Source: Rhea pennata (lineage: Eukaryota; Chordata; Aves; Rheiformes; Rheidae). Taken from it: 64,000 bases of DNA. The position numbers were made by a program, and so were the translations under genes. The number at the start of each line of letters is the position of its first letter. Positions within the stretch are counted from its first letter, which is position 1. The notes below the pieces were generated by a model. That model was not told where the DNA came from. It made no database searches and worked only from the letters and a program-made list of their open reading frames with translations. Location of the stretch: positions 17,145,383 to 17,209,382 of the forward strand of contig NC_084670.1 in NCBI RefSeq assembly GCF_028389875.1, in the 5' to 3' direction. Positions 10,867 to 25,800 of this stretch are shown here, in pieces.

Positions 10867-13800
10867 GTAAGAATATTTGTATTTGCATGCTTTGTTTCTC
10901 AGCATTTTAGAATGCCTTGACTTTTTCTATTTGTAATACAGCATGAATCAGGTCCAGCTCCCATTCACATCAATGGGAATTTTTCCTGCTGTTTTGAATT
11001 AATTATTGATTAATCCCATAGTTGCTAAACCAGTCATTTTCAATTTGTCTTGCCATCTACTATTCTTACTAAGAGCACCACTTGCCTATGCGAGACAATA
11101 CTGTAATATATTCTTTTGGGAGGCAGACTGAAATTCCTTTAAGCAGCTTTCCAAATCTTTACCTGAAAAAAAAATGTCTTTTTTTAAGCCACTGATTATG
11201 CCTAGGATTACTCTCCTAGGACTTGTCATTAGTTAGTATATTTCCTAATGTACAAAAAAATGCTTAGCTTTAGTGATATTTCTTGGCTTAGCTTTTATTG
11301 CAGCCTTTGTAGATGCCTGAAAAGCATCCCACATAGATGCTTCTACAGATCAACTCCCTTAGTGTAGGATGCCAGCCAGATCTCAAAGCAATGAATATGG
11401 TTTTGCCTATGCAAAATCATTTTGGAGAAAATCTGTTGAAAACCATGCTTCTCTGGACAGTTACCCCAACTTCTGCAGTATGTCTAATGCCTGTTAGACT
11501 CTGATGTAGGATTATCTCAGTCCCATATCAGTTCTAAGATCAAGTATGAAGGATACTATCCTTAGGTCAGCTAAATAGTTTATAACATTTCCAGATCTCA
11601 CTCACCTAATGAGAGGACTACATGAAGCTAAATTGGATGTGATTGATGGTTTGCTTTTTACCATTTCTTCCTGATTGCCACCTTTTTTAATAATAAACAC
11701 TTTAGATCACTTAATTTTTATGACAAGCCAAGCCACTAAGCATGTTTTTAAGGTAGAAGCATATATACGGCAGTTACTGTTCCTGCAAGATAACTACTAC
11801 ATTATAAATTCACACAATAGCCGCGCTTATGAGAACTTGCTCTTGCACCTCTGCTTTAGTTCCCTTGGTTAAAAAGCAGATGAGTTAAAACTCATCTGTT
11901 TTTCATGCACAGAAGGGAGTGGTGGGATGGGGAAAGGTGAAATATGTCTCACTAATTCTCAACCTGTCATGGGGTTAGCACTCACTATTACTCTCAGTCC
12001 TGGCACTTTTAATTTCTTCAAGAAATATCCTCTAGGTGATTTTTTAATGCATATGTAACATAGGTGTTTGATTCCAAAGCCTTTGTCACAGCTTGTTTCT
12101 TAGTTTATCAAAAGCGTATTTGACAGATTTCAGCTCCATCCTTCCTTTTTCTCCCCGTTAAACAGCTAGTTGTTACTGGAGAGAAAAATAAACAAAAGGA
12201 ATGTTTTTTTGGATGTCTGTACTCAAAAAAGAGCAACATGAAAGGAAAGTAATGGCAGCATACAGTAGCCATAATAATACAAATGAGAAGAAAGGAGAAA
12301 CAGTGAATTTGACACAAAAATGCTGACATTTTTCAGATAAATGAAAGAGTGGGTGAATCTTTACCATAATTGCTATCAAGCCCTATTGCTTTAAGAGAGA
12401 AATTCTTATATTTAGAGCTGGAGTGTGAATTTTATCACAGTCTCTGATTAAGAAGAGGATTATAGAGCAGGTATAGGTTTCCAAGAATTACAATTTGGCT
12501 TCTTCATTTGTACTCCCTTTGTTTTGTTTTGGGTACTTAGTGCTCTTCTATTTTACTACTCTTTCTTGACAAGTCTGCCAATCTGTTCCTTGCACTTACT
12601 TTTAATTTAAATATTAATATTAATATTTTATTTTCTTTCATTCTCTAGGTCATGATTAAAGATGCTTCTGATTACTTGTTTGAAGCTACAAAACATCGAT
12701 TTTTCTTCAAGTCTGTAAAAATTGTAATTCCTAAAACATGGAAGAAAAACACCAACTATTCAAGACTGAAAACAGAATCATATGACAAGGTATGATCTAC
12801 AGAGCTCTTTATGATTAAAACTATAAGGAACAGCTGGTTTGATAATGCTACATTATGAATTATTACAAGATGTAGGATTAATCATGGAAGTTTTCACTCA
12901 AGAGAAGAGTTGATGGTATTGGTAGAGTAAAAAACTGTAGGACTGAACTTATTAAGAAAGAATAACCTAACCCTTCTCTATTCCCACCCTGCATTTCTTA
13001 ATGTTATTTATGCCGTTGGTCTTATTTTTGTAGGCAGATGTCATCATAGCAGATCCTTTCTTGAAGTATGGAGATGATCCATATACCTTACAGTATGGAG
13101 GATGTAAAGAGAAAGGAAGATACATCCATTTCACACCTAACTTCCTATTAAAAAGCAGTTTGCTTAATGTTTATGGAGAAAGAGGTAATACTGTTGTTTA
13201 GTTCATTTGCCTATTTTACTGTTAATATGCAAAGACCATGATTTCCAAAGTGCTTAATGAGTTTGAGTACTTCAGTTTGCTTGCCAAAATTAAAACACTT
13301 TAAAAGAGACAGATTTTTCAGAAGTAGTAAATTCTGTAAAGTGTCTGAAGCTAAATACTCAAACACTGGATCCAAAAGTTAACTCTTTAAAACCTTAAAT
13401 GGTTATTTTTCTATACTGTAACTGCTGCTATTAGCAGTAGCCTTCCTTTTAAGCTAATTTACCAGATGAAATATCCACTGCTTGTATATCAGATTTTATA
13501 CTACATTAAGGGGAAAAAAAAGGTGGAGGTTTGCCGCTCTATGGGACAGAAAACTCACCAAAAGTTTCTCACAAGACTTTTGCTGACATAGAAAGCTTCT
13601 TTAGAACAGTTCCTGAATTTCTGAGAAAGCCAAACATGAATCAAAATTCTAGTCATGGTTACTAAATTGATGTCTTCTCTGTTGTACCTCAAGATAAAAT
13701 TATTTTTCCTATCACTTAAGCACGTCACAGTTTTCTGGGATTACATGAGAGAGGAATTATTTTATTAAAATGAGTTATTAAATTGTTAAGTTGGTTTTAT

Positions 13801-16800
13801 ATAGTTGTGTTTAGAATGTGTATATGTCACTACTTTTCAACAGGCAGAGTTTTTGTGCATGAATGGGCTCATCTTCGGTGGGGGGTATTTGATGAATATA
13901 ATAGCGATGCACCTTTCTACGTGTCCACAAATTCTGGAAATGCAAATGTTGAAGCAACAAGGTATTACTTTTCATATTTCTGCTTTTATATTACACAGTT
14001 TTAAAAATTTCAATAACAATTCCGATATTGCTGTTGCCTGTGTGGAGTTTGTACTTTGAGCTCTGTAGACTCTCCATGAGCTGTTCATGATTCAATGATG
14101 TTTATTTAACAACTGCTATTGCATGCTTGTAGCCCAGAGTCCAAGCTGGCTTAATTGCAGTGTTGTTTTGTAACAGGCTCTATAGATAAAGCTACATAGG
14201 CTTTTGCTCTGTGTGCAATTGCAGACTTCAGTTACCATCTGTTACACCTTATTTAACAAAATTTTGTCAAATAGTAGTTATCAACAACATTAAAATCCCC
14301 TACTGAAACCACTGTGATTTTAAGTGTTTTTTAGAAAAAAAACTTGCCCTTTTTTCAAGTTGGGCATTCCAAGAGTGTTTTGCGTTGCAACTCCTACCAA
14401 AACATCTTTCCTACATTGCCTGCAAATACCACAGGATGCTTATCAGCTGCATCAACAAAAGACAATGGTTTTATGATTTTAACCATTTCTAGATTAGAGT
14501 GGGGACTCTGCAAGGCATGAAGAGTGCACACCTATGAACTTGTGCAGTGTCTCATACAGTAGCACATCAATGGCAATTTGGCTTTGGGCAGCCAAATGTC
14601 AAATAAATAACGAAAACTACCACAGAATATATGTGCTCCTAGACAGCCCTGTCTATCTTCTCTTCCTCTAGGTGTTCAGCTAGTGTCACTGGTGCAGTTG
14701 TTTTTCAAGACTGCAATGGAAACAACTGTAATGTAAGAGACTGCAGATACGATGGCCAGCTCTATGAAGCTGGATGCACATTTGTACCAGATAAACAACA
14801 AAATGTCCCATCTTCTATTATGTATATGCAAAGCTTACCTTCTGTAAGTATTGCTACACCTTTCCAAATTCAGTATTTAATAAGATTTGAGGTCTTGTCA
14901 ATTATTTCTGCTAGATAAAAAGATCACAGAGGCATTTCTTTCACTAATTTCTGTCTGTTTCAAAGAATATGCACAAATCCTGCTTCCCTGAATAAATTCA
15001 AACAACAGGAGACAATTTTTGCTCATAATGTAAGTCACTTTTCAGCCAGCCTCTGTCTGCTTTTGCACTTCTTTCCCCTGCTGTGTGCCTGACTTTCTGG
15101 AAGGTGTTTTCTGTCAGTTTGTTATTGCCCCCATCATTTGCATGTCAACCAATTTCCAGCAAATTCACTGCTATTTTAGCTCAGTTTCCAATTGATACTA
15201 CAGGTAAACCATGGCTTGTTTCAACAAGCTTCCTTCTAAACGAGCTTACTCACCTCCTACATTTGAAGCAGCTATTATCTCTTATCTTTTAGGACTTCTT
15301 AGAACAATTGTCCCACAGTGAAGATCTTTAACATAGCTTTGACCTCTGTCTGCCTAGGAAGATCTGTAATAAAGTATAACTGTTGGTTGTACTTACTGCC
15401 AATTTGGACAAGTGCCATAATCTCTAAGACTAGAAATAAAAGCTTTACTAGGAGATTTTGTGTAACAGAACTCCACTGAAGCTACAACAACCCCTCTCAC
15501 TCCTTTTTCTAAGGGAGCAGCTGCACGCTCTAGAGAGGGCAGTCTCTCTAGGACAGCCTCTTCTACTTACTGTCCTTTTTTTGGAAATAAGACTGCACAG
15601 GCCCCTACAGCAAGGACATAAACAATCTCCTTTTGGAGGTGGGCTGGACACTTATTTAATGGAATTAAATTAACTTTTTTACTAGAAACTTATTTAAATC
15701 TTCCCCTTTGATAATTCATAGCACCTCTACCTAGGTTTTGTAGAAATCTGCTTTTCCAAGTCTCTCAAAGGACTCATATCTCCTATTACGTTGCACATTA
15801 TCAAAGGTACACCAGGTGCCTGGTGAATCTCCTTCCAAGTAATGCTATCAGTTCTACTATAATCTGTTCAAAGAAGAAAACGGGAGCTATTGGAACTGAT
15901 CTCAGAGCTGTTTTGTGTCAATAAGAGATATGCATTGAGATCTCAGCATCCTTTCTTCTCCTTTTTTAGAAAATCAGATCAACAGGCAAAAAAGTGAAGT
16001 GCTCTTGCCAGATGCCTTACATATAAGATACAGGTGATTTCAGATCACTCTTTCAGTTGCCGCCTGAACTGTGTTACCTCCTCTCAGAACAAACTTGTCT
16101 GTTTATCCCTTATGCAGAAGCAACAGCCCACCTCTCTCAAAAGTGGCCAGGCTAGTACCCTCATGTCAGCTATGCTTCAGTGGTTATGCAGGGATTCTAG
16201 GACAGGCATTATCAGGGACACATGATCATCATTAGGGACAGATCTTTGTAGTAAGGGATGATAATTCCTTTAGCTATTTATTTCTGTTTGTTCAAACAAG
16301 CTCTTTCTAAGAGCTTTAGTGGTTATGGCTTTCCCTCAGCAGTACTCTGCTGATATCCCTAGGCATCTAACAGCAGCGGAGGCTGTTTCTTGACTCTGCA
16401 TCCTTTGCATCTGTTTCCTTGTTCTACTCAAAAAGTCTTAAAGGAATTGCTTCAAGACCATCAGCTTAACACAAGAAAGTGGTTAAATATGCAGGCTGCT
16501 AACTTGTGCTGACCTTCATGCTGGAAGCATCTTTTTCTGTTTGCTTCTTCTAAGCTGCTGACTGGAGAGGCACCATGACAGAGAAGACACATTCTCTTGT
16601 GAAAGAACACCTGTATTTGTCCATCTCTCACCACGAACCTCCTATTTTCTGAGATATTTTATTATACTCATACTGTTGAAGCTCAGAATTATTATTATAT
16701 TCAATCTGACTTTTTAGGTGGTTGGATTTTGTGATAAAAACACTCATAATGCAGAGGCTCCAAATATGCAAAATAAGATCTGCAACTACAAAAGCACATG

Positions 16801-19800
16801 GGAAGTAATTATGGAATCTGATGACTTTCAAAACTCCTCTGTCATAAATAGTCCTAGACCCCCTGTTGAACCCACATTCAAGCTACTACAGACCCAAGAC
16901 AGAGCACTCTGTCTAGTACTGGATATTTCTGGGAGCATGACTTTGGTAAGAATACATATTTTATATACATTTTTGACAAAAAATATTAAAAATGTAGAGA
17001 TAAACTTTCAGACAATATTCTAGTAATTAACTTTATTATTTTAGAAAAAAAAAAGAGACTAATTTCTCCCTGTTAATCTTATTTAGAAATTCCTACAAGA
17101 AATTCCTTCAAAATACTTAGAGTGGTCAAATTTAGTCTCTTTTTTCTTATAAAATCTCAAATTCAAATACTCTCTTTCCTTTGTTTCAGACCTAGAATGA
17201 CAGCACCACTGTATCTCTCCAAAACATAAAGTATGTTATAGATAGAATTTTACTTTGTATTCTTATTAAGTATGATTCTAAAATTGTTTAAAACAACATG
17301 TAAGTAAGTAGCAATAAATGAGATGTTCTCCTCTCATCATGATACTGCTTTTTGGAACAAAAAATGTGAGTTATGTTAATCCTATGACATTTTAACATGG
17401 CAGAGGCTTTTTCACCTTTTTTTCACAAAATTTTGCATATTTTACTCTTTCAGAAAGCATATTTATGGACACAAGGCTAAGTAAAGGTCCCTAAATATGT
17501 ACTCATTTGCATAAATATTCTATTACTTAAAAAAAAATGGTATCAATGTAATCAGCTGCAGAAAGTTGACAAAAGTATTTTGGATAGACAAGGCCATTTC
17601 CCCACGCTTTGTTAATAGACTTCAAGCCTCTCTGCAGATAACAGCTTCTAAAAATGAACCTATCATCTTTTTATAACATATAGCATTTCCTTATCCACAA
17701 CTTCTTCCAAAATTCACTAGTGAGCCAACAACAGTTTATGTTTTCTTTAAAACATTACAAGTTCGGACTGTCATGTCTCATAGGAATTCAAGATTAAAAA
17801 TTAGACTTTTTCAATGTTTAATAATGGGAAGGTCACCTTTACCTTTCACATGAAGGACACAGTACTTACTTGTGCTTCAAAAAACATAAATGCCAGGAAT
17901 AGCATTTATATCAATCTCAATGAAATAATTTATAAGGCTCAAGCATGTTGAGAAATATTCTTAAATATTTAACAGTTATGCCTTAAACTAAAAGGTACAC
18001 AAAGCAGCATAAAGCAACAAATGCCCAAATCCTCTAGATACATACAAATAAGTGTGGGTTTCTCCCATAGTGCTCCATTAACAGACCTATCTCCAGATGT
18101 GCCATTCCATTGCAGTGTTGTTCCTGGGGCTGATCTTCAGCAAAGATCTGCAGTTGTAATAAATTATATAATGATTTTTGCAATATGGATGAATATCTGC
18201 TAATCCTTACACATTTTATGAAACCAGATGGTAATTAATAATGTAATGCTAACTCAGAAAGTGAAGATAATTATGAATCCTGCAATAATAGATAGCTTCA
18301 GAAAGAAATATTTTTAACTTTTTTATTTCAATTGCTTCAAATATTTACATTTAAGATATAAATTCTTTTACTAATATTCAATTTCCAAAATACTTATTGC
18401 CTCCGCTAACCTACCTGATGGGTATTAGAGATCCTGCACATTTGGACTGACAGAATGCTATTAAAACAAAAAAAAAGTAACAAATAATTGATTAGAAAAG
18501 AGGTCATAACCTCAGAAGATGAAATTTGGTTAAAGATATCTTTCCTGAAATATACAGTTCACAAACACACTTTTATGGTACCAGAACATGGTTCTGTAAC
18601 TGAACACACAAATGAGTTGTCTAAGATACTTTATAGCAGATAGTCATTAATTTTTCATTACAAACTGAAAAACATCAATAGTTGCTATATTTTCCAAAGG
18701 GACTGCATTCTAATGATGTTATTTGTCTCCACATACAGAATAACCGCATTAACCATCTCTATCAGGCTGCAGAAGTATTTCTGCTCCAAATTATTGAAAT
18801 TGGTTCCTGGGTTGGAATTGTCACATTTGAATCTAGTGCATATGTGAAAACTTCTTTGCAACAAATTACCAGTGATACAGTGCGCCACAGTCTTACTCAA
18901 TATCTGCCTAAAAAAGCTGGAGGAGGAACAAATATCTGCGCAGGTGTGAAAACAGGATTTCAGGTAAAGTACAACATGGAAATTTCTTCTAGAATGCAGA
19001 GAAACTGATGAAAAATCAAGGAACATACGTACTTCATAGCCCACTAAACATGGTCTTCCCACACAATCATGCATGTTCATTGCAGTGAATATATAGAGTA
19101 GGTAAGTATTGAAATGGGAAGCTGTGCAGCAGTAGTATTGTTAATTCCTGGGGTTCACAAGTCAAAATCAAACCGCTAAGATTATGAAACCACATAAAAA
19201 TCCCAAGATTGGAAAAATACGAACAGATAGATATTATTCTTTTCTTTTCTATTTTACTCCCTGGGGCTGGCAGACTTTGAAAAAATGAGCAGATGTCAAC
19301 TAATTTAGTTGCAAGTCTGTGAATCAGTAGCAATGCATAGAAGAAGGGGAAAGAAAGAAAGTGCTAAAGAGAGTAACGAGACTGTTGGGGTTGCTGAGAG
19401 TTCTAGGCAGAAAGGAGGCTCGGGGGGGGGGGGGGGGGGGACTGGGGAGATGAGGAGCCAGGAGGGCATCCAGACAAGGATGGAATAGCCAGAGACAGAG
19501 GTGTCCCCCTAAGCATCCCGTACTCCACCAGCAAGAGTTGGCCCACCTTTACCTATCCCAAATTCCCCTGGGGACTATGTCTGTCCTTCTCTAGTCCTGA
19601 AATTTTGGGTGGAGAATAAAGAATAGTGGTTCCAGATATCAGACATAAAACTTTTCTGTGTTGCTTTTAAACACTCATATCCAGAATTGGCAAGGCATGT
19701 ACAGGAACCATATTTCCAAGATATTCAGTTTGGGATAGGTTTCTTTTCCAGGAAAATATATAATAAATATTTTTTTCTTGTAATTTAACACTCACTAGTT

Positions 19801-22800
19801 TTAAGTGATTAAATATTTCAGTATCAGTTATAAAAATATCATAACAGTTTTAGTGTTAAATAAAACCTCTAACATTTATTAAAGAACAAATTTCTCCTAT
19901 ATTTGAAGTTAACACAGTTCTGAATACATACATTGACTGTGCTCTGGGGTAAGCCAGGATTTAAAACTATTCTGCTGCTAATATCTTGAATTCTCTTCTT
20001 AATTCAGGTGATTACAGATAAATTCAAAACTACATATGGTTCTGAAATTGTTCTGCTGACTGATGGAGAAGACTCGTATATTGCAAGTTGTCTTGATACC
20101 GTGAAACAAAGTGGGGCAATAATTCACACCATTGCATTAGGGCCTTCTGCAGCTAAAGAATTAGATGAGTTTTCAAAGCTGACAGGTAAATATGCTAAAT
20201 AAACTCTTTTTCTGGCATGCATATTCGTATGAAAATGTAAAATAAGAGCAATTAATTGCTCTAGAAAGTTATATACATTTGATTTTAATAAAAGTAATTT
20301 TTCAAAATTTAATTTTAAAGAAGTTCTGTTTTCACAGCAGGCTTTTTAAATGCAAACAGGCAGCACTCTTTGGACCTATAGTTTTGTTTTAGTGGTTTTG
20401 ATTTTAAAAATATAGTAACATGACAATACCTTATTAGTAAAGAGATTTAATTATGACATTGCTATATAACATACAAAAAGAAGTGTTCTGTAATGACTAG
20501 AATTTTATCTGTGACATTGTATGTAATGACTAGAATTTTCTCTATTCTTTAATTTTTATGGATTTATTTATCATATAAATATTAATTTTCTCTAACTGTT
20601 GCAGCTGAAGTGAACTATTAGGAAATGTTAAACAGTGTTACTACCTTTGTCATTAGCAAACCTAGCTGTTATCTGAGCTGGTGCTACACAGTTAATTTTA
20701 AAATAGATGTTTAAAAACTGTCCACCAGTGCTTCATGCTACAGTGCAAACATTGTGGGAGAATACAAACTCCTTGGGTAGATCTAGAATGCAGTCTGATT
20801 CTAAACAGATAGGGTGAATAAATCTTATTTGAGAGGTGTGCATGCTGCCTATTTTCAAACTTAACCACTTGCTTTAGTAATTTAAAAAACCTGGAATATT
20901 TTTGTATACTTTTACATCTTTGGATCAACCTGACTATGGGAGAGTCCAGAGCTCAAATCTGTTCTGGTCTGTGTTTTAAGACAGAATCTGTTATTCAAAT
21001 TCCAATTGCAGAGTATTATTAACAGTGATCTGTGAGCCAGAAAGAACTCATACGGTCCTTCAGAATGTAGTCACCAACTAGCAAGTCTCCCTGCTTAGAA
21101 ACAAAATTCAATTTCCAAAGATACTGTGTAGGTCTCTGAGCTAATGCCTGCACCTGACATGAGCTGCCTGCACATGCATGTCTGAATGTGAGGGACAGGG
21201 GTGAGCAGCGTTACATGGCAGAGGGGAGCTCTGAGGGCAGACACTACATTTTGTGCATCTCCCCAAGGTTCAGCCTGGCACAGCAGCATCTCTCCCACCC
21301 AGTGATTCCTGCGCCCTCTGTGTTTGGGGCACAGCTCAGTTTGTGTCCAGCACATAAGATCCCAGGTTGAAAGAAAGTTCAGTGCAGCAAATGCCTGAAG
21401 TGCAAATGCTTCAGTAGAGCACATGAAATCAACATGAATTTATCCACAGATCTGCACTGAGTACCAGAACTTCAAATGGACTGGAGTTGTGTGAAGTCAG
21501 TATGCATGTAAAGAGATCCCAACTTTACACTATTAGATAAACAGAGGCAATCTGGATCTCAAAGAGCCACAAATCACAGAATGTCACAACATCATTATTA
21601 TAGAGATATTTTCAGAGCAGAATTTCATTTAAGTGGTAATACATGACTCAGAATCCAAAGGTAATACGAATAGTCTAAAAATGCTATACTTGAAGAAATA
21701 CAGCAGGGGTGTGATTAGGCAAACTATGCCACTGGGAGATAGAATGAGTTTACTGCATAAATTGGAATTGATTTTATGTGAATTTACCATGATGTATGTA
21801 TTAAAGCATTAAAAAAAGGTAAATTTAGTTTTTAAACTTACTAGCAAATTTCTGGTATTGAATGGTCTATCAAGACCGTCACATAAAATTTACTGATTTT
21901 AGAACAAAAAATAATATTTCTAATTATTTTACTCTTGTCTTTCAGGAGGTTTACAGCTTTATGCTATAGATGAAGTCCTCCCCAGTAAATTGATTGAGGC
22001 ATTCAGTGGAATTACATCCGGAAGTGGAGATATATCTGAACAATCTATTCAGGTTTGTATATCAACACCTATTTTACTTCTTGTGCTCTTAGCTATAAAC
22101 TTTTAGATTTTTCACATAGGCAAACTGTTACTTAGAATTTAGCAACTTTCATTCCTTTCTTTGTTAATATTTTAACTTAGACCCAGTTCTATGTTTTATC
22201 CAAAACGTACTACTGTCAAAGACAGCTAGATTATAAGCAGCAACCAATGCTGATTCAACAAACAGGTCTGGTGGTTTTTGAATTTTTATATTGTTTTTGA
22301 TTTACTCCTCTGCCTCACCTACACAGGATTTTTTTTCATGAAGGGCTATTTTCTAATTGTAGATTTAATCATTTATAAAATAGGAGTGAGGAAATTATGT
22401 AAAGTTGTTACCTATTTAATAAAGGAAATCTTGTTTGCTTTTCTTTATGTTTTCCTTTGTTTTGTTGTTATTTCTCTCTCTCTTTCTTTACTTTTAAGCC
22501 CTTAAAAGGGCTTAAAAAAAGGCAGTCATTAATTTTTTTTCCTCTGAGGGACAGACAAACTACAGTGGAAATATAGTGATGCTCTCTTGCACTAGAAGGA
22601 CATAGATGCTCTAGCTAGGTAAATAAATAGATTAGATACAAAAAGTGAGGGACTTATGCTTACCATATGTTATTACATTTATCATAATTTTTACATTTAA
22701 AATCAGTGTGACTATGCAAGCTACCGTCACAGAAAATGAGGTTCTGATTTTATGGTTCTTCTTCCTTCAATAGTTGTGCCAAGTGGCTCTAACTTCCCTG

Positions 22801-25800
22801 TAGGTAGAGACAGTAGGTAGAAAGCATTCTGTCTTCTCTGTGCAAGTCTGAGTTATAAATAAAGCAGCATATCTTCGTGTTATATAATATCTTCACGTTA
22901 ATTTTCTTAAGGCATAAATTCTTTTCAATTCTAGTCCAAGACGAGTGCATTTTAAGTCAACAATGCATTGCCCGGTAGTTGATGAATCACTCTGAAGAGA
23001 TGTTATTTTATTTCTCTAACAGCTTGAAAGCAAAGATCTAGAGGTTGCACGTAATCAATGGATAAATAATTCTGTGACTATTGACAAAACTGTGGGAAAT
23101 GACACTTTCTTCGTCATTTCATGGAGTTTACAGAGTCCACGTATTATTCTAAGGGACCCCAAAGGAAAAGAGTATGGAAACTCAGACTTTACAATTGATA
23201 GTTCAACCCCCAAAACAGCAAGACTTGGTATAAATGGCACTGCAGAGGTAAAGATTGAACATTTTATTTTATTTCCTGAATATATCGACATTTCCTGTAG
23301 ACCAGCATATACCTTTCTTAATTAATTTTTATTATATTCCTGTTAAAACAGGAAGCTTTTTTATTTGTTCTTGTATTTGATTTGCAGGTGGGAGACTGGC
23401 ATTATTATATTGAAAACTATTATACGAATAGTCAAACTATATCAGTAACAGTTACCTCTCGAGCAGCATCCTCTGATGTTCCTCCTGTGATTGTCAAAGC
23501 TTACATGAATCGGGCAAATGTGGCACCTAATCCAGTTGTTATTTATGCAGAGGTTAGTCAAGGGTTTTTGCCTGTTCTTGGTGCAAATGTTATAGCAACC
23601 ATAGAGAAAGACAATGCTGCAACAGAAAGCCTTCAACTTTTGGATAATGGTGCAGGTAAGTTTCCACATACACAATCAAAATCTTTGCATTTCTGCATTT
23701 TGGAATCCAAGTCTGCTTGCTTGCTTCAGACTTAGTGATAACTAGGGACTGAAATATGACTATGCCCTAAATCAAGGAAAGAATAACAAGGGGGACAGAG
23801 AACCCTACTGCTGTAGGACAAAAGTAAACTACAAGATTTTTGCTTGGTTTACTGAACATTATTCTCAATATTTCTATACCAAGGTGCTGATACAAACAAG
23901 AATGATGGAATCTACTCAAGGTACTTTACTTCTTTCCAAAACAGTGGAAGATACAGTCTGAAAGTGAATGCCCATGGGAGAAAAACAACTGTCAGACTTG
24001 GCTTCAGACAAAATCGAGCCTTGTATATACCAGGCTACAGAGAAAATGGTAAAGAACATTTTAGAAAAAGAGATTGCATGATTTGTATTTGAATGTTGGT
24101 GTAAACGTTTAGCAAATGGGATCATTTACATTCAAAAATTTTATTTAATGTTAATAGTTGTTCCATCTATCATTCCCACAACACAAAAACCAAAACAGCT
24201 GCAACCATGGTATCCTATGTAAGGGAGCAGTGCAAAATGTTGTCTTTAATCTAAAAATTAATTTAACTTACGGCCTTACAGAAGGATAAATATTGCTCAG
24301 AGTCTGTATTTCAGCAACAGATGACAGAAATTTTAAAACTATCATTTTTAATGAGACCTTAACATTAGAGTTTTGGGTAAATAAGTTCAGTATGTAGAAT
24401 TAGTATTTAAAATAATGGTGGTAGAAAAATTAGCTTCTGAGATTTCTTGAGTTTCTTCGTGAGTACTTTTTCTTCCCAATGGTGAATAAATGTTAATTTT
24501 CGCATTTAATATTCTCATATATACGTTGTGAGATTTAGAGGAATTACTATAAAAATTGTCTAAAACTCCCACAAAGTTCCTACAGAACTTAATTCTCCTA
24601 GGCTGTGATATGTAGGAAGACATAGATAGAATTGCCTTATTGCAGCCAATACCAACTCCTCCAATGTGCTTTACTGATAGTAGCATCATTTCCAATTTTC
24701 TGTACTTCAAACTTGTTATGCTTTTTGAGTTTTCTAAATTTTACATAGAGAATACTGAGATCATCTTTTTTCTGCCTTCACCAACTTTTCCACTAAATTT
24801 GAGTAAGCTAAGGAAAAAATTATAGGATAATGAGATAAGAGATTAAAAAAAAATGTAAGTCAGAATTTTGTAATGGTAAAAGCTGAAAAATCTTCCAAAC
24901 AGGTAAAATTCAGATGAATGCACCAAGACCTGAATTGGCTGATGAAGAAATCCAAGCCCAGCTGGGAAGTTTTAGCAGAATTGCAACAAGTTCTTTTGTA
25001 CTGAATGATGTTAGCCCAGGAATTTCTCCTTCTTTTCCACCTTGTAAAATTACAGACCTTGATGCTTATATAGACAACAAAACAATTATCTTGACTTGGA
25101 CAGCTCCAGGGGGTGTCCTCGATAGTGGACAAGGTAAGTCAAGAAACTTTATTTTAGTGAGATGAGACTGATACTTTCTTGCCTTTTATCTGAAAGGACA
25201 CGGCCTAAGGACACTCAACCAGATATGAGAGCTACACCTTTCCCACCTGGAAAAGTAACGAAAAAAGGTCCTATGTTGCACAACACTTGTTTTAGTTCTC
25301 CTTAATTCTTCAGAGGGGAAAAAAATTTTAAAAAAGCCAAGCAACAAGGAATATTACAAATGAAGCAAATGAATAAAATTATAAAAATTGTAATACAACC
25401 ACCAGAGAGTCCAGCAACAAATCCTAGTCTATCTTTGTTCATATAAGCTAGGTAAAAAAGAATGGACAATACAAAGTTTTAGTCCACTTACATAGACGCA
25501 GTAAGGTTCTATGCATAATTCTCATTTTAGGTATATTGTAAGGGAAAAATTAAACCTAATTACAGCTGTAATGCACATGCATTTCCTTTCATTAACCAGA
25601 GATTGCATGCTAAAATATACAGTATACAGTCATGCAGATTACAACTTCAGATCAAAATCTCACACTTATCTAAAATTTTTAATAACTGGCCACTCAGGGA
25701 ACAAATCTGGAATAAATAAAAAACTTGCAGATGCTTATATGCAGTTATTTTGCAACTAAACTTCTACATTAAAACAGACTGATAGCTAAAATAGCCAGTT

